Shown: positions 34,691 through 47,400 of the stretch, one piece after another
How positions within the stretch are numbered: the stretch's first letter is position 1
How the letters are laid out: the number at the start of each line of letters is the position of its first letter
NCBI GenBank assembly: GCA_030159075.1
Contig: BROG01000073.1
Coordinates: 186,001-250,000, forward strand
Direction of reading: 5' to 3'
Origin: Atrina japonica
Taxonomy: Eukaryota > Mollusca > Bivalvia > Pterioida > Pinnidae
DNA length: 64,000 nucleotides
Notes under the pieces: model-generated
Database searches by the model: none
The model's input: only the letters and a program-made list of their open reading frames with translations
What the model was told of the DNA's origin: nothing
Program-made: the position numbers and the translations under genes

Positions 34691-34904
34691 ACCTAAAGCA
34701 GATGATTTCCCAAGTACAGGTTTGGTCTAATTCTGATATGGAAATCGCTTTATATTGAGGCCAAGTATGCTTAAAGTAAAAAAATCTATACTCATCATGT
34801 ATACAGATTATATTTCCAGTTAGATTATTCACAAGATTGTCCTGCATCAGGGGTGTGAAAAAAATTATGATCTAGTTCACATTTTCTTTATGTTGAAACT
34901 TTTA

Positions 34905-35112
34905 TTTCTCCAATTTGTCGTATTCTAATGGACTTGGAATTTCTATTATCCAGTTTGTTGTATTCTAATGGACTTGGAATTTCTATTATCCAGTTTGTTG
35001 TATTCTAATGGACTTGGAGTTTCTGTTATCCAGTTTGTCATATTCTAATGGACTTGGAGTTTCTATTATCCAGTTTGTCGTATTCTAATGGACTTGGAGT
35101 TTCCATCATCCA
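34905..35112. repeat. 40-60 bp tandem array, five copies
   Basis: The unit has CAGTTTGTYRTATTCTAATG then GACTTGGARTTTCTATTATC. It lies 300 bp before the F-box gene ATG. Confidence 0.9.
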
Positions 35113-35420
35113 TTGGTACTTCTTCATTTTTTCATATGTTTTTGTAAATAAATAAAATATATTTAAGGTAACCATACATATTTATGTTCAGCTCTAAAAG
35201 TAATTACCAAAAGCGTAAGTTTATAGGAAAATAAGACCTTCACCTTAGCATAATTCCAATGTATCAAATCTGATATTTTGTCCAGGTTGTCTTAACATAG
35301 GGGATTGGGACCTGTAATAACTGTATGGATGTAACAAAATAACTTGTTCTCAATAATGCTTCATCTATCCTGAAATTTTGTCATCTTTTCAGATTTGATC
35401 TACATCTACCATCAGATACC

Positions 35421-35464
35421 ATGGAAGTAGATAGTGACATTAATACTGAGGCTGAAGAAGACTG
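35421..35464 (+). CDS. F-box/LRR gene coding exon 1 (residues 1-15)
   Basis: It encodes MEVDSDINTEAEED plus two bases of Trp15. The start context is ACCATGG and the donor GTAAGT. A TCTTTTCAG at 35384-35392 just upstream looks like an acceptor, so a non-coding first exon probably exists further left. Confidence 0.75.
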
Positions 35465-38400
35465 GTAAGTATTACAAATAGAAGTTTGAGTAAAAATGTT
35501 TTTAAAATTCTCAAAATTCTGTGCAACCAATAGTGGTAGTATATACAGGTAGAGCATTTGACCGACAAACAGGAAGTTCTGGGTTCAGTTTCAAGTCAAA
35601 CCTGAGAATTTATATATACACAGCATACATGTAGGGATTGTTCCTTCACTGCATAATGATTTTTCCTTCACCGAGCTCTTGGCATAAAAAGCGAGTCTCA
35701 TGTCTTTGTTCCACCCATGTCATTGTAGACATGAAAGTCACATGTCTCTCTGTTTACGCCCATGTCATTGTAAACATGAAAGTCACATATCTCTCTGTTT
35801 ACACCTATGTCATTGTAAACATGAAAGTCACATGTCATTGTTTAAACATGACAAAGTCACATGTCTCTCTCCACCCATGTCATTGTAGACATGAAAGTCA
35901 CATGTCTCTCTGTTCAGTCCATTGTAAACATGAAAGTCACATGTCTCTCTGTTTACACCTATGTCATTGTAAACATGAAAGTCACATGTCTCTCTGTTTA
36001 TGCCTATGTCATTGTAGACATGAAATTCACATGTCTCTCTGTTCCACCCATGTCATTGTAGACATGAAAGTCACATATCTCTCTGTTTACACCTATGTCA
36101 TTGTAAACATGAAAGTCACATGTCTCTCTGTTTATGCCCATGTCATTGTAGACATGAAATTCACATGTCTCTCTGTTCCACCCATGTCATTGTAGACATG
36201 AAAGTCACATGTCTCTCTGTTCAGTCCATTGTAAACATGGAAGTCACATGTCTCTCTGTTCCACCCATGTCTTTGTAGACATGAAAGTCACATGTCTCTC
36301 TGTTTACGCCTATGTCATTGTAGACATGAAAGTCACACATCTCTCTATTTACAACATGTCATTTTAAACATGGAAGTCACATGTCTCTCTGTTTACGCCT
36401 ATGTCATTGTAGACATGAAAGTCACACATCTCTCTATTTACAACATGTCATTTTAAACATGGAAGTCACATGTCTCTCTGTTCCACCCATGTCTTTGTAG
36501 ACATGAAAGTCACATGTCTCTCTGTTTACGCCTATGTCATTGTAGACATGAAAGTCACACATCTCTCTATTTACAACATGTCATTTTAAACATGGAAGTC
36601 ACATGTCTCTCTGTTCCACCCATGTCTTTGTAGACATGAAAGTCACATGTCTCTCTGTTCCACCAATGTCATTGTAGACATGAAAATCACATGTGTCTCT
36701 CAGTGTTTGAGAAATATTTTTCACAGGACATTTGGTCAGACACAGTCAGGTAGATTACCGGATTGAAAGGAATTTTGTCTGATCAAATTACTTTTGTATT
36801 TAAAAAATAAGCAATTTACTAATCTTTAATCATCCAGACTAAAGCAAAGTGAGCCATGACCATCCCATCTTCCATTTGGGATTCAAAATCCTCTCCTGTT
36901 GATTTTGTTCATATTCATTCATTCTTTCCATTTTGTTGAATATGATTTTTCAGGTGTTTTCAACATGTTTCCAAAATCCAAAAATTCTTATCTGTGTTCA
37001 CACATTTTATTGTGGTATTGAAAGTAAAAAAAAAAGATCATGTTTCATTTTCGATTTGCATGACCCATTTTACAGACAGGTGATGTCTAACATTTGATCA
37101 CACAACTGCGAAAAATTCTACATACTGTACCAAACTGGCTATAGATGTGTGCTTGTGATGTATCAACATAGAAAAAAAGAACTTGGTCCAAAGTTAGTGA
37201 CATGGATAGAAAACAGATATCAAGTAACAAGTATAATGTTTTCAAAAAGAGAAACTAGCAGTACATGTAGCAGGAGGCTCAGTGAGGGTTTTGTATAGGG
37301 ACATACAAAACACCTATTATACGCCTACTGTTCAATGTTTGTGTTTATTAATAATTACAAACTAATGTATTAAAAGATATTTATCAACTTGATTTTCAGA
37401 ATGTTTTCTTTATTTTACTGTATTTATCCATGCAAATAAACTATCGATGTGTTCCCTTTCTGTACCTCTAAAACACTCTCAGATTCACAGACATAAGGAT
37501 TAAGAGGCTCAATGAAGGTTGTTTTTATGAACATTATGAAACTTGTTGTGCATCCATTGTACAGTGTATGCATTTATTTATCATAACAAAATGATGAATC
37601 TAAAAAGATACATGACATGGAAATTGGCATTTCTTCACCATTTTTTACTTTTTTATTCATGATTATAAAATTTATTAATGTATTCCCTTTCCTTGCCTCA
37701 CAGACACTGAATTTTAAGGTATGGAAAAGTAGATAGCACACTGAAAACTGTACCTGTCATCGAAGTAGTCATGGTACTGTATAGATGTATGTTTTGCTTT
37801 TTACTGCATAGAGAGTAAAATGAAAATAATCAAAGACAGAATTAATATTTACTGCTTAAAATTAAAACAATGGACTGTAAAAAAAACTGTTGGACTTCTG
37901 GGTCCAGCACCATAAAACTTAAGAATTACTTAAGTCTAGAAATTTTACTCAAGTGTGGCAAATCCTCAAATCTGATTGGCTGAGGAGGCGAATTTGAGAA
38001 TATTCTCAGACTTGAGTAAATTCTCAAGTTTTATGGTGCCGGGCCCTGGACCGACATTTACGACTTTTATATTGGACTGACTCCATTCCCATCGGATTTG
38101 ACCGACAGTCCGATGCTTTTGGTAAACACTGGTCTCTGTTCCACCTATGTCATTGTAAACATGAAAGTCACATGTCTATCTGTTCCACCCGTGTCTTTGT
38201 TGACATGAAAGTCACATGTCTCTCTGTTCCAACCATGTCTTTGTTGACATGAAAGTCACATGTCTCTCTGTTCCAACCATGTCATTGTAGACATGAAAGT
38301 CACATGTCTCTCTGTTCCATCCATTGTAGACATGAAAGTCACATGTCTCTCTGTTCCATCCATTGTAGACATGAAAGTCACATATCTTTGTTCCACCCAT

Positions 38401-41400
38401 GTCTTTGTTGACATGAAAGTCACATGTCTCTCTGTTCCATCCATTGTAGACATGAAAGTCACATGTCTCTCTGATCCATCCATTGTAGAGATGAAAGTCA
38501 CATATCTTTGTTCCACCCATGTCTTTGTTGACATGAAAGTCACATGTCTCTCTGTTCTATCCATTGTAGACATGAAAGTCACATGTCTCTCTGATCCATC
38601 CATTGTAGAGATGAAAGTCACATATCTTTGTTCCACCCATGTCTTTGTTGACATGAAAGTCACATGTCTCTCTGTTCCATCCATTGTAGACATGAAAGTC
38701 ACATGTCTCTCTGATCCATCCATTGTAGAGATGAAAGTCACATATCTTTGTTCCACCCATGTCTTTGTTGACATGAAAGTCACATGTCTCTCTGTTCCAT
38801 CCATTGTAGACATGAAAGTCACATGTCTCTCTGATCCATCCATTGTAGAGATGAAAGTCACATATCTTTGTTCCACCCGTGTCTTTGTTGACATGAAAGT
38901 CACATGTCTCTCTGTTCCATCCATTGTAGACATGAAAGTCACATGTCTCTCTGTTCCATCCATTGTAGAGATGAAAGTCACATGTCTCTCTGATCCATCC
39001 ATTGTAGAGATGAAAGTCACATATCTTTGTTCCACCCATGTCTTTGTTGACATGAAAGTCACATGTCTCTCTGTTCCATCCATTGTAGACATGAAAGTCA
39101 CATGTCTTTCTGATCCATCCATTGTAGACATGAAAGTCATATATCTTTGTTCCACCCATGTCTTTGTTGACATGAAAGTCACATGTCTCTCTGTTCCACC
39201 CATGTCTTTGTAAGTACAACAAGTTAAGCTTCTTATGTCATGTATGTTTCTTCAGTATTATTTGCATACTTGTACTCTATAAATTGTAAAATGAATTTTC
39301 ATTTTGGTTCATTCTATATAACTTTTATTTGTTTTTCTTATACAGGCCTCATTACCTTTTGGAATATTTACCAACTGAGATTCTGTTTGAAGTTTTTAAA
39401 CACCTGGACTGGAAAACTTTATGCTGTTTATCACAAACCTGCTCTAGATTCCGAGATCTCTGTCAAAAAGCTACATTATGGTACATATTGTATTCATTTT
39501 ACCATGATAAATATATTACCTCTTACACTGAGGACAAAATACCAAAGTTAGTAGAGCACCAGATTTTCAATATGAAGGTCCCTGCTTCGATCTCTGGTCA
39601 TGCCAGATTTTCAGAGGTGAAATTTCATCTCCTGTCCACACACCTCTATGCCTGAATAGAGGGAAAATGGTCTAGGATGTGCAGTTTGATACCTTTGTCA
39701 TATTGTACTATCTGTTGGAAATACAGACCAATCAAGTAAGGCCAGACATAAAATATTCTCTGTTTGCTGTTTACTAACTCTATACCCTTTTACCTATGGG
39801 AAGGTAGGTAAGGAAATTATTTTATTTTATTGGAAATTTTTCTGTCATTGTGCTGTCAGTCAATGTCTATACAAATTATAATGAAAATAATTGTAAATGA
39901 GGACACTTTAAATATTTCATAAATGTTTGAGACAGACATGAGAAGAGCGAGGTTATTTATGAAATTTCAATAAGTTTTCACTGTACAACAATTATCTACA
40001 GAATCACAATTGTCATCTCATAGAATTTGTTCACTGGTTGCAAGTTAAACACACTTGCCAATATTACTTCAGAGGCTCAATTTCACCTCTCATCTATCAG
40101 CAATCAGTGACACAGCGAGGCAGTGTTTATAATAAAATGTATGGTGCAGTGACAGAGTCTCTGTTTTAAAATGATAACTTTCTTGGGACTTTTTAATATA
40201 TTTCTAATGTAAATTAGAGAAATACACAGGGTTATGTCAAAGAAAACAGATGTATAAATTTAATTGATTTCATTTTACTAGATTTGATATCGTTTTTTTA
40301 AATTATTACCTTTTGACAAATATTTTTGAAATAAAAAAAATAGCGAGAGGTAAATCTTACATAACTGTCTACACTATTTCATGTTTGCTATAGCATTCCC
40401 TTCAGCTTTCATGAAAGGAGGAAGCATATCAAACAAATTTACACAGACGTTTCATAAGTTGTTTATCTAAGTAAAACATGTATCATACAGGATATTTGGT
40501 TTCCTGCATTATTTTTATAAATAGTATTTGTAGAGAAAATACATGTGTCATTTTGGTATATAGCAGTAACTTAGGCCAAACTTTATGTCCCAATTTTAAG
40601 TGATTTTTTGAGTGAGTAAAACCTAAATAAATCCCTTTGGATATTCTGTCATGCTGCTCCGCCAGACAGAATCTCCAAAGGGATTAGGGTAAAATCCTGA
40701 TTTAACACACCCCCCCCCCCTTAAAAAAATTGCTTAAAATCGGGACAGAAAGTTAAGCGAACTCAATTATGCAGCAAGGTCAAGCATGGCATGTTAAGAT
40801 ACACCTGGTGATACCTTCATATAGTGACTAAAGATTTAGTAGGATGTCAAACAGCATTAATTCAAGTTAAATTATATATACATACCTGTACCTTTTTGTT
40901 TATTTCAATGATTTTTTAAGGGGAGAAGTATTTGTCACTTTTACGTATTTTCCACTATCATGATTTTCACTTGTGTAAGACTTGATGGTATTAATTATGA
41001 TTTAAAATTTCTATATTCTATGATGAAGGATGCAGCTTACAAAACTGGATTTTACATCATGTGGAGTTCCATCAGCAGTCAAAATTCTTACCATTCTGCA
41101 AAGATGTCCCAATACAGGTAACATTTACAAATTCTCTAGATTAATGCAAAAAAATGCTAAATTAATAACATTTCTGTAACAGAGACATATTTCTGCCTTT
41201 GTTGGGATTCAAACCTAGGACATATGGATTTCTAAAATGATGTTCTCCACATCTAGAGTAAAAGATAGGCAAAGTATGCAATCTTGAATTTTCCACCAAA
41301 ATCATAGTATGGAGTATCTCTTTAATATCCAAATTCTCACATTTTTTATATTTTACACATGTAAAGATTCTAGCTGCATTCACATTGATAACATTGATAA

Positions 41401-44400
41401 ATGAAATTGCCACTGCCAAAAAAGTAGAATGACTTGTTTTGTCTGATATCAATGAACACATTTTTTTATGTCACCAAGCTGAATTAGTGAGGGAAAATGC
41501 AAAATATTTAAGTGTAGAACTCTGTAGGGAAGAAAGTCTGTAAACCATCACACTCACAAAGATTCCATAGGATAGAATTGATTGATGTATGTATCTTCAA
41601 TTATTATATACCTATTAATATACCGAGTTTTGATACTGTTGATTTCACAGAGTCTGACCTGATTTTCTGGATCACCACTCGGTGGTTTTCTAAATTCAGG
41701 GACAAGAATTTTCCTTCAGTTAGGGGAATTACTCCTTTTTTAAAAGTTTGCTGCGATTTTAAATCTTTATTTTCCCCATTAAACCCCTACAAATGAGACA
41801 TTTTCCTTCTTTTTCACCATTAATGAATCACATCCCTGTGAAACCATATCAGTACTCTCTGAAACTAAATTGTTTTCTTGCACTGACAACTTTTCCCCCA
41901 AAAAATTCCTGTAAAATGTCTAATAAAGGAACAATTTATCATTGATTCCAAATATTTGTTTTGTTATTTTAAGCCAATAATTGCTGGTTATACAATAAAT
42001 TTATCATTATAACAGTAATTTATCTGAAGAGACAGATAATGTCTCTTTGATAATCATGGATGTCCAGATCAAATGAGATGTGCCTGTCAGCTAGGTCACG
42101 TCTTATTGACAACCGTGGATGTCCAGATCAAATTAGGTGTGTCTGTCAGCTAGATCACATCTCACTGACAGGCACGAATCTTCAGATCAAGTGAGATGTG
42201 CCTGTCAGCTAGATCATGTCTCGGCGACAATCGTGAATCTTCAGATCAAATGAGATGTGTCTTTCAGTATGACACGATATGGCTTTTCGGATCAAGTTAC
42301 TGTTATAATGATATATATGTATGTACTATAATCAATCCCAGGATACTTGGTATTGATCAAATTTAACAATGAGGTGAGCTTGGAAGCTGATCTATAATAT
42401 ATGTCATGCTATATGTATACTTCATCCTATTTTTTACTTCAGAAATTTTATTAGTATCTGGGGTCATATTTGAGAGAGAAGTAGTGGATGCTGAGACAGC
42501 TAACCAGGGTATTGTAGGCTTTGATAAGTTTATGTTAGATACACTTCGACTGTGTCCGAATCTCCTGACCATTCAGCTGGACAATGCTGAAATGTCTGAT
42601 AGAACAGGTGAGGAATATTTTTAAATCAAATATTTAACATATAAAAACAATACCCAAAACCTCCAAACACATTTTCAGCATTTTCTAAAAAGTTATACAC
42701 TTTTTTCCCACACAGATTAGGTGAATTGTATTCTAGTCTATGTGTGTATAGAGATCTATAACTTGCAGATTAAATGTATTGTAATCTAGTCTAAGTGTAT
42801 AAAATGACCCCAAAATTAAGTGCCCTGTAATCTAGACTAAGTGTATATATAACTCACAGATTAAGTGTATTGTAATCTACTCTAAGTGTTTAAAATGACT
42901 CAGGTTAAGTGCATTGTATTCTAGTCCAAGTTTAAGTGTATTGTAATCTGGTCTCAGTGTATATAATACTCAAAGATTAAGTGTATCGTAATCTAGTCTA
43001 AGTGTATATATAACTCACAGACAAAGGGATTTGTAGTTTAAGTGTAAACAAGACTGAAATTAACTCCCTTGTAATTTAAAATTACAGTAATCTAAGTGCA
43101 GTTAAAGTTTTGAGTTATGTACAAAAGTAGTGTAAAGTGAACTGCAGTCTAAGTGTACTTTAGTCTGTAATTGGAGTGTATACATAACTCATTAGGCTAT
43201 ACTGCTATGAACTAATTCTCTTTTTCTTAGTTGAAGCCATTAGTGCCAAATGTACAAAACTGAACAGCATATCTCTGGAGAACAACAAATTCATAAGTAA
43301 TACCAGTGTAACAGATTTAGCAGCAATGTCATCTCTAAGAAAGTTACACATTGTCAAGTAAGTTAACTTTTAATGGTGCCTTTTTGTCTATTTGGACTTT
43401 TTTATGGTTAAGCTATTTCTCTGTTAGAGAGTTATTATTGAGAGAGAACAACATTTTTGTTGTAATCCTGAGCAAACAAGACTTAAAACTCTACTTCCTG
43501 CCAATGAGTTCTCTCTTGTATGAGGGTTTTATGAGCATATGTGAATTCATCAATATACATACCACTTAGAACATATAAAGTTAGATGTTCATTGATATAC
43601 ATATCACTTAGAACATATAAAGTTAGATGTTCTATAGGAAAAACACCAGCTTTGTTTACAACATGGGCGCAGACATTTTGGACACCCAAAGTTGTGCGGA
43701 GGGTAAAATGAGCCCAGCGATCTGATTGGTCATTAAATGAAAAAATTAGTTTTGCCATTAATAAGTGAAATAAAGGTGATAAAAAAGATACATGAATATT
43801 GGTAGTACTTTGGAAATTATAGGGTTTGACGGTTGAAAATTGAAAGGGAGGGATCATATGAGAATAGATATTTTCCTTTGGTGCGGAGTACTACGAGTTG
43901 TAAACAAGTGAAAATTTGAAGTAAAAATGCAACGGCAACCTATACTTTTGATTGCAAAGGACTATATATGATAAGGGTCCAAAACGGCCCCCAAATGGTG
44001 GATGGTCATATTTTCATAACAGGTTCTACGTATCGCCTAAAGTTGAGATCTAAGTAGTTTGACTTGCTCTCCTGACCCCAAAGGTCATTTCAAGGTCATG
44101 TTAAGTCAATGAAACTCCAGTGACTTAATGAACTTTTGTGTTAAGTCTGGTGAAAAATTATTTCAACAAAATGAAGTTTATTCCACAGATAAATTTTATC
44201 TGGTGAAAAATATATGTATATGTAAAATGTATTCCTTTTAAAATATAGTATATAAAAAAAAAATACGTGAAGCAGACTCGAACCCCGGACCCTTGATTTC
44301 AAAATCTGACGTGCGAACCATTACGCCACATTAACTTATATGCAAAATTGGTCTAAAATGTTAAACAGTCTGATTTAAGACCCAACAAGAGAATGCAGTC

Positions 44401-47400
44401 GCTAGTTGTATATCCTTACATTTTGTATTTGTATTGCTTACTTTGGAAAACTAAAAAATGTACTATAGATTATCTCATAGATATATACTCCTATTTTTAA
44501 AACAGTGATATTATTTACTTTAAAAATTCAACGTATACACTTGATAAAAGTGTTGGTGATGCCGGAGTTCAGATCATGACAGATGTAACATTCTAAAAAT
44601 AGATTCTGTGCAGTTGGCCTGTATTCGGAATGCATTAGAACCAAGCAATCAGATCAGGCTAACTGTAAACTGACCTACATGTAGTAGCCAATTCATCATA
44701 TTGTATATCTACTATGGATAAAAAACACTGATCCAAGGGTACGGTACGGTAGTATACGGCCCGTATTACGGGTTACCAGTTGGTAATGCGTAACCCAAAT
44801 GGCCAAAGTTAGGCACATTCGATCTCTCAGGGAAGCAAGTTTACCGTAGATTCTACTTATATTTAGTGAAAAGTTGTCGAGCAGATCTATTGACGGAGAA
44901 TTCGAAGAATAAAAATAAAACAAAGCATTGTAGCCTGGCACTTTGATTACAGTACTCAGTATTTGCCAGTTAGTATTAAGAATGTGATTGCCGCAGTAAT
45001 ATGGACCCAGCGATAAAAAGAGAAGAAACTACCCATTGTAGCTATTTATAGCCTATGCAACAACAGTGGGGTTTCCTGGTTTGTCAAGTATAGTTTGTTT
45101 CTGTTATGTATGGTCCTCGACGAAAATAAATGAACGCCTTCTTTAGACCGTCAAAACAACCGGAAGTAGAATATCCTTAGCAACGACGTAATCCATGGAC
45201 GTGTTGTTCATATGAAAAGTTGTTTGTTTATATTGAACGCAGCTTTGGACAAAATTTTCCTTCGTACACAAAATAGTTAATGAACATATACAATAGAGTG
45301 TGGAATATCTTTCTTGTCCAAGGCTGTGCTCATATTTCATTTTACTCCCAAAGGCTCAAAAATAGAATGAAATAGATAAAATATTGAAAATATACATATT
45401 TTAGTGTCGATTTTAAGACACTTTCCTGACAAGGAAACTTTTGTTTTCAGTGTGTATGTAAAGTGCTAATCTTAAACTTCATAATGTGTACAACCATGTA
45501 CTTTACAAGAAATACTTAATTTTCATTTCATTGGTGGGTATATAGGCATCTCTATCATATATAGTCCTTTGTTATCAAAAATATTGATCTTTCACCACAG
45601 GGTACTTATTTGACCCAGATATAATAAACATGGGAGTGACAGTGACCTGAAGTTTTGTAAATTAGCATTGAGGCCTATGGGAAAATATTTGGTGGTGTCT
45701 GTCCATCAATATACATATCACTTAGAACATATAAAGTTAGATGTTCATCAATATACATACCACTTAGAACATATAAAGTTAGATGTTCATCAATATACAT
45801 ACCACTTAGAACATATAAAGTTAGATGTTCATCAATATACATACCACTTAGAACCTATAAAGTTAGATGTTGATCAATATACATACCACTTAGAACATAT
45901 AAAGTTAGATGTTCATCAATATACATACCACTTAGAACATATAAAGTTAGATGTTGATCAATATACATATCACTTAGAACATATAAAGTTAGATGTTCAT
46001 CAATATACATACCACTTAGAACATATAAAGTTAGATGTTGATCAATATACATATCACTTAGAACATATAAAGTTAGATGTTGATTTACATACATATCACT
46101 TAGAACATATAAAGTTAGATGTTCATCAATATATATATCACTGATGATCTATTGCAGACTGTATACATCAGTATGACATATATACCACTAAGGACCTATT
46201 GCAGGCTGTATAAGTGTTTGACTGTATATGTGTCTTTTAGTCTAGATAATATGTGTCTGACTGTACATGTGTCTATTAGTCTAGATAATATGTGTCTGAC
46301 TGTACATGTGTCTATTAGTTTAGATAATATGTGTCTGACTGTACATGTGTCTATTAGTTTAGATAATATGTGTCTGACTGTACATGTGTCTATTAGTTTA
46401 GATAATATGTGTCTGACTGTACATGTGTCTATTAGTCTAGATAATATGTGTCTGACTGTACATGTGTCTATTAGTCTAGATAATATGTGTCTGACTGTAC
46501 ATGTGTCTATTAGTTTAGATAATATGTGTCTGACTGTACATGTGTCTATTAGTTTAGATAATATGTGTCTGACTGTACATGTGTCTATTAGTCTAGATAA
46601 TATGTGTCTGACTGTACGTGTGTCTATTAGTCTAGATAATATGTGTCTGACTGTACGTGTGTCTATTAGTCTAGATAATATGTGTCTGACTGTACATGTG
46701 TCTATTAGTCTAGATAATGTGTCTGACTGCACATGTGTCTATTAGTTTAGATAATATGTGTCTGACTGTACATGTGTCTATTAGTCTAGATAATATGTGT
46801 CTGACTGTACATGTGTCTATTAGTCTAGATAATTTGTCTGACTGTACATGTGTCTATTAGTCTAGATAATATGTGTCTGACTGTACATGTGTCTGTTAGT
46901 CTAGATAATATGTGTCTGACTGTACATGTGTCTGTTAGTTTAGATAATATGTGTCTGACTGTACATGTGTCTATTAGTCTAGATAATATTTGTCTGACTG
47001 TACATGTGTCTATTAGTCTAGATAATATGTGTCATACTGTACATGTGTCTATTAGTCTAGATAATATGTGTCTGACTGTACATGTGTCTATTAGTCTAGA
47101 TAATTTGTCTGACTGTACATGTGTCTATTAGTCTAGATAATATGTGTCTGACTGTACATGTGTCTATTAGTCTAGATAATATGTGTCTGACTGTACATGT
47201 GTCTATTAGTCTAGATAATATGTGTCTGACTGTACATGTGTCTATTAGTCTAGATAATATGTGTTTGACTGTACATGTGTCTATTAGTCTAGATAATATG
47301 TGTCTGACTGTATATGTGTCTATTAGTCTAGATAATATGTGTTTGACTGTACATGTTCCTTAAAATGTAATTATTAATAATAGCTGACAGAAGTAGATTA

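Larger units (their letters stand above)
33789..35420. promoter_or_regulatory. divergent intergenic region, probable shared promoter area
   Basis: This is the 1.6 kb between the WDR36 and F-box gene start codons, which point away from each other. The part next to WDR36 (33789-34430) is single-copy, without clear repeats. The right part holds two small arrays (34433-34690 and 34905-35112). I see no convincing TATA box; the transcription starts were not located. Confidence 0.45.

Noticed and set aside
38256..39213. Overlapping open frames of 315 and 317 codons on opposite strands
   Set aside because: They follow the 43-bp array exactly, and both strands are equally open. This is a repeat artefact.
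41035..41117. Alternative acceptor (TGCAG) for F-box gene exon 3
   Set aside because: It gives an open exon but puts the next exon out of frame, with a stop after three codons; the upstream acceptor keeps the LRR reading.
44267..44340. Functional tRNA gene
   Set aside because: A and B boxes are recognisable, but the T stem and acceptor stem do not pair; a SINE head or pseudogene is more likely.
46119..47363. Open frames repeating an SLDNMCLTVHVSI-type motif
   Set aside because: They are the 39-bp array translated; frame breaks occur wherever a unit has an indel.
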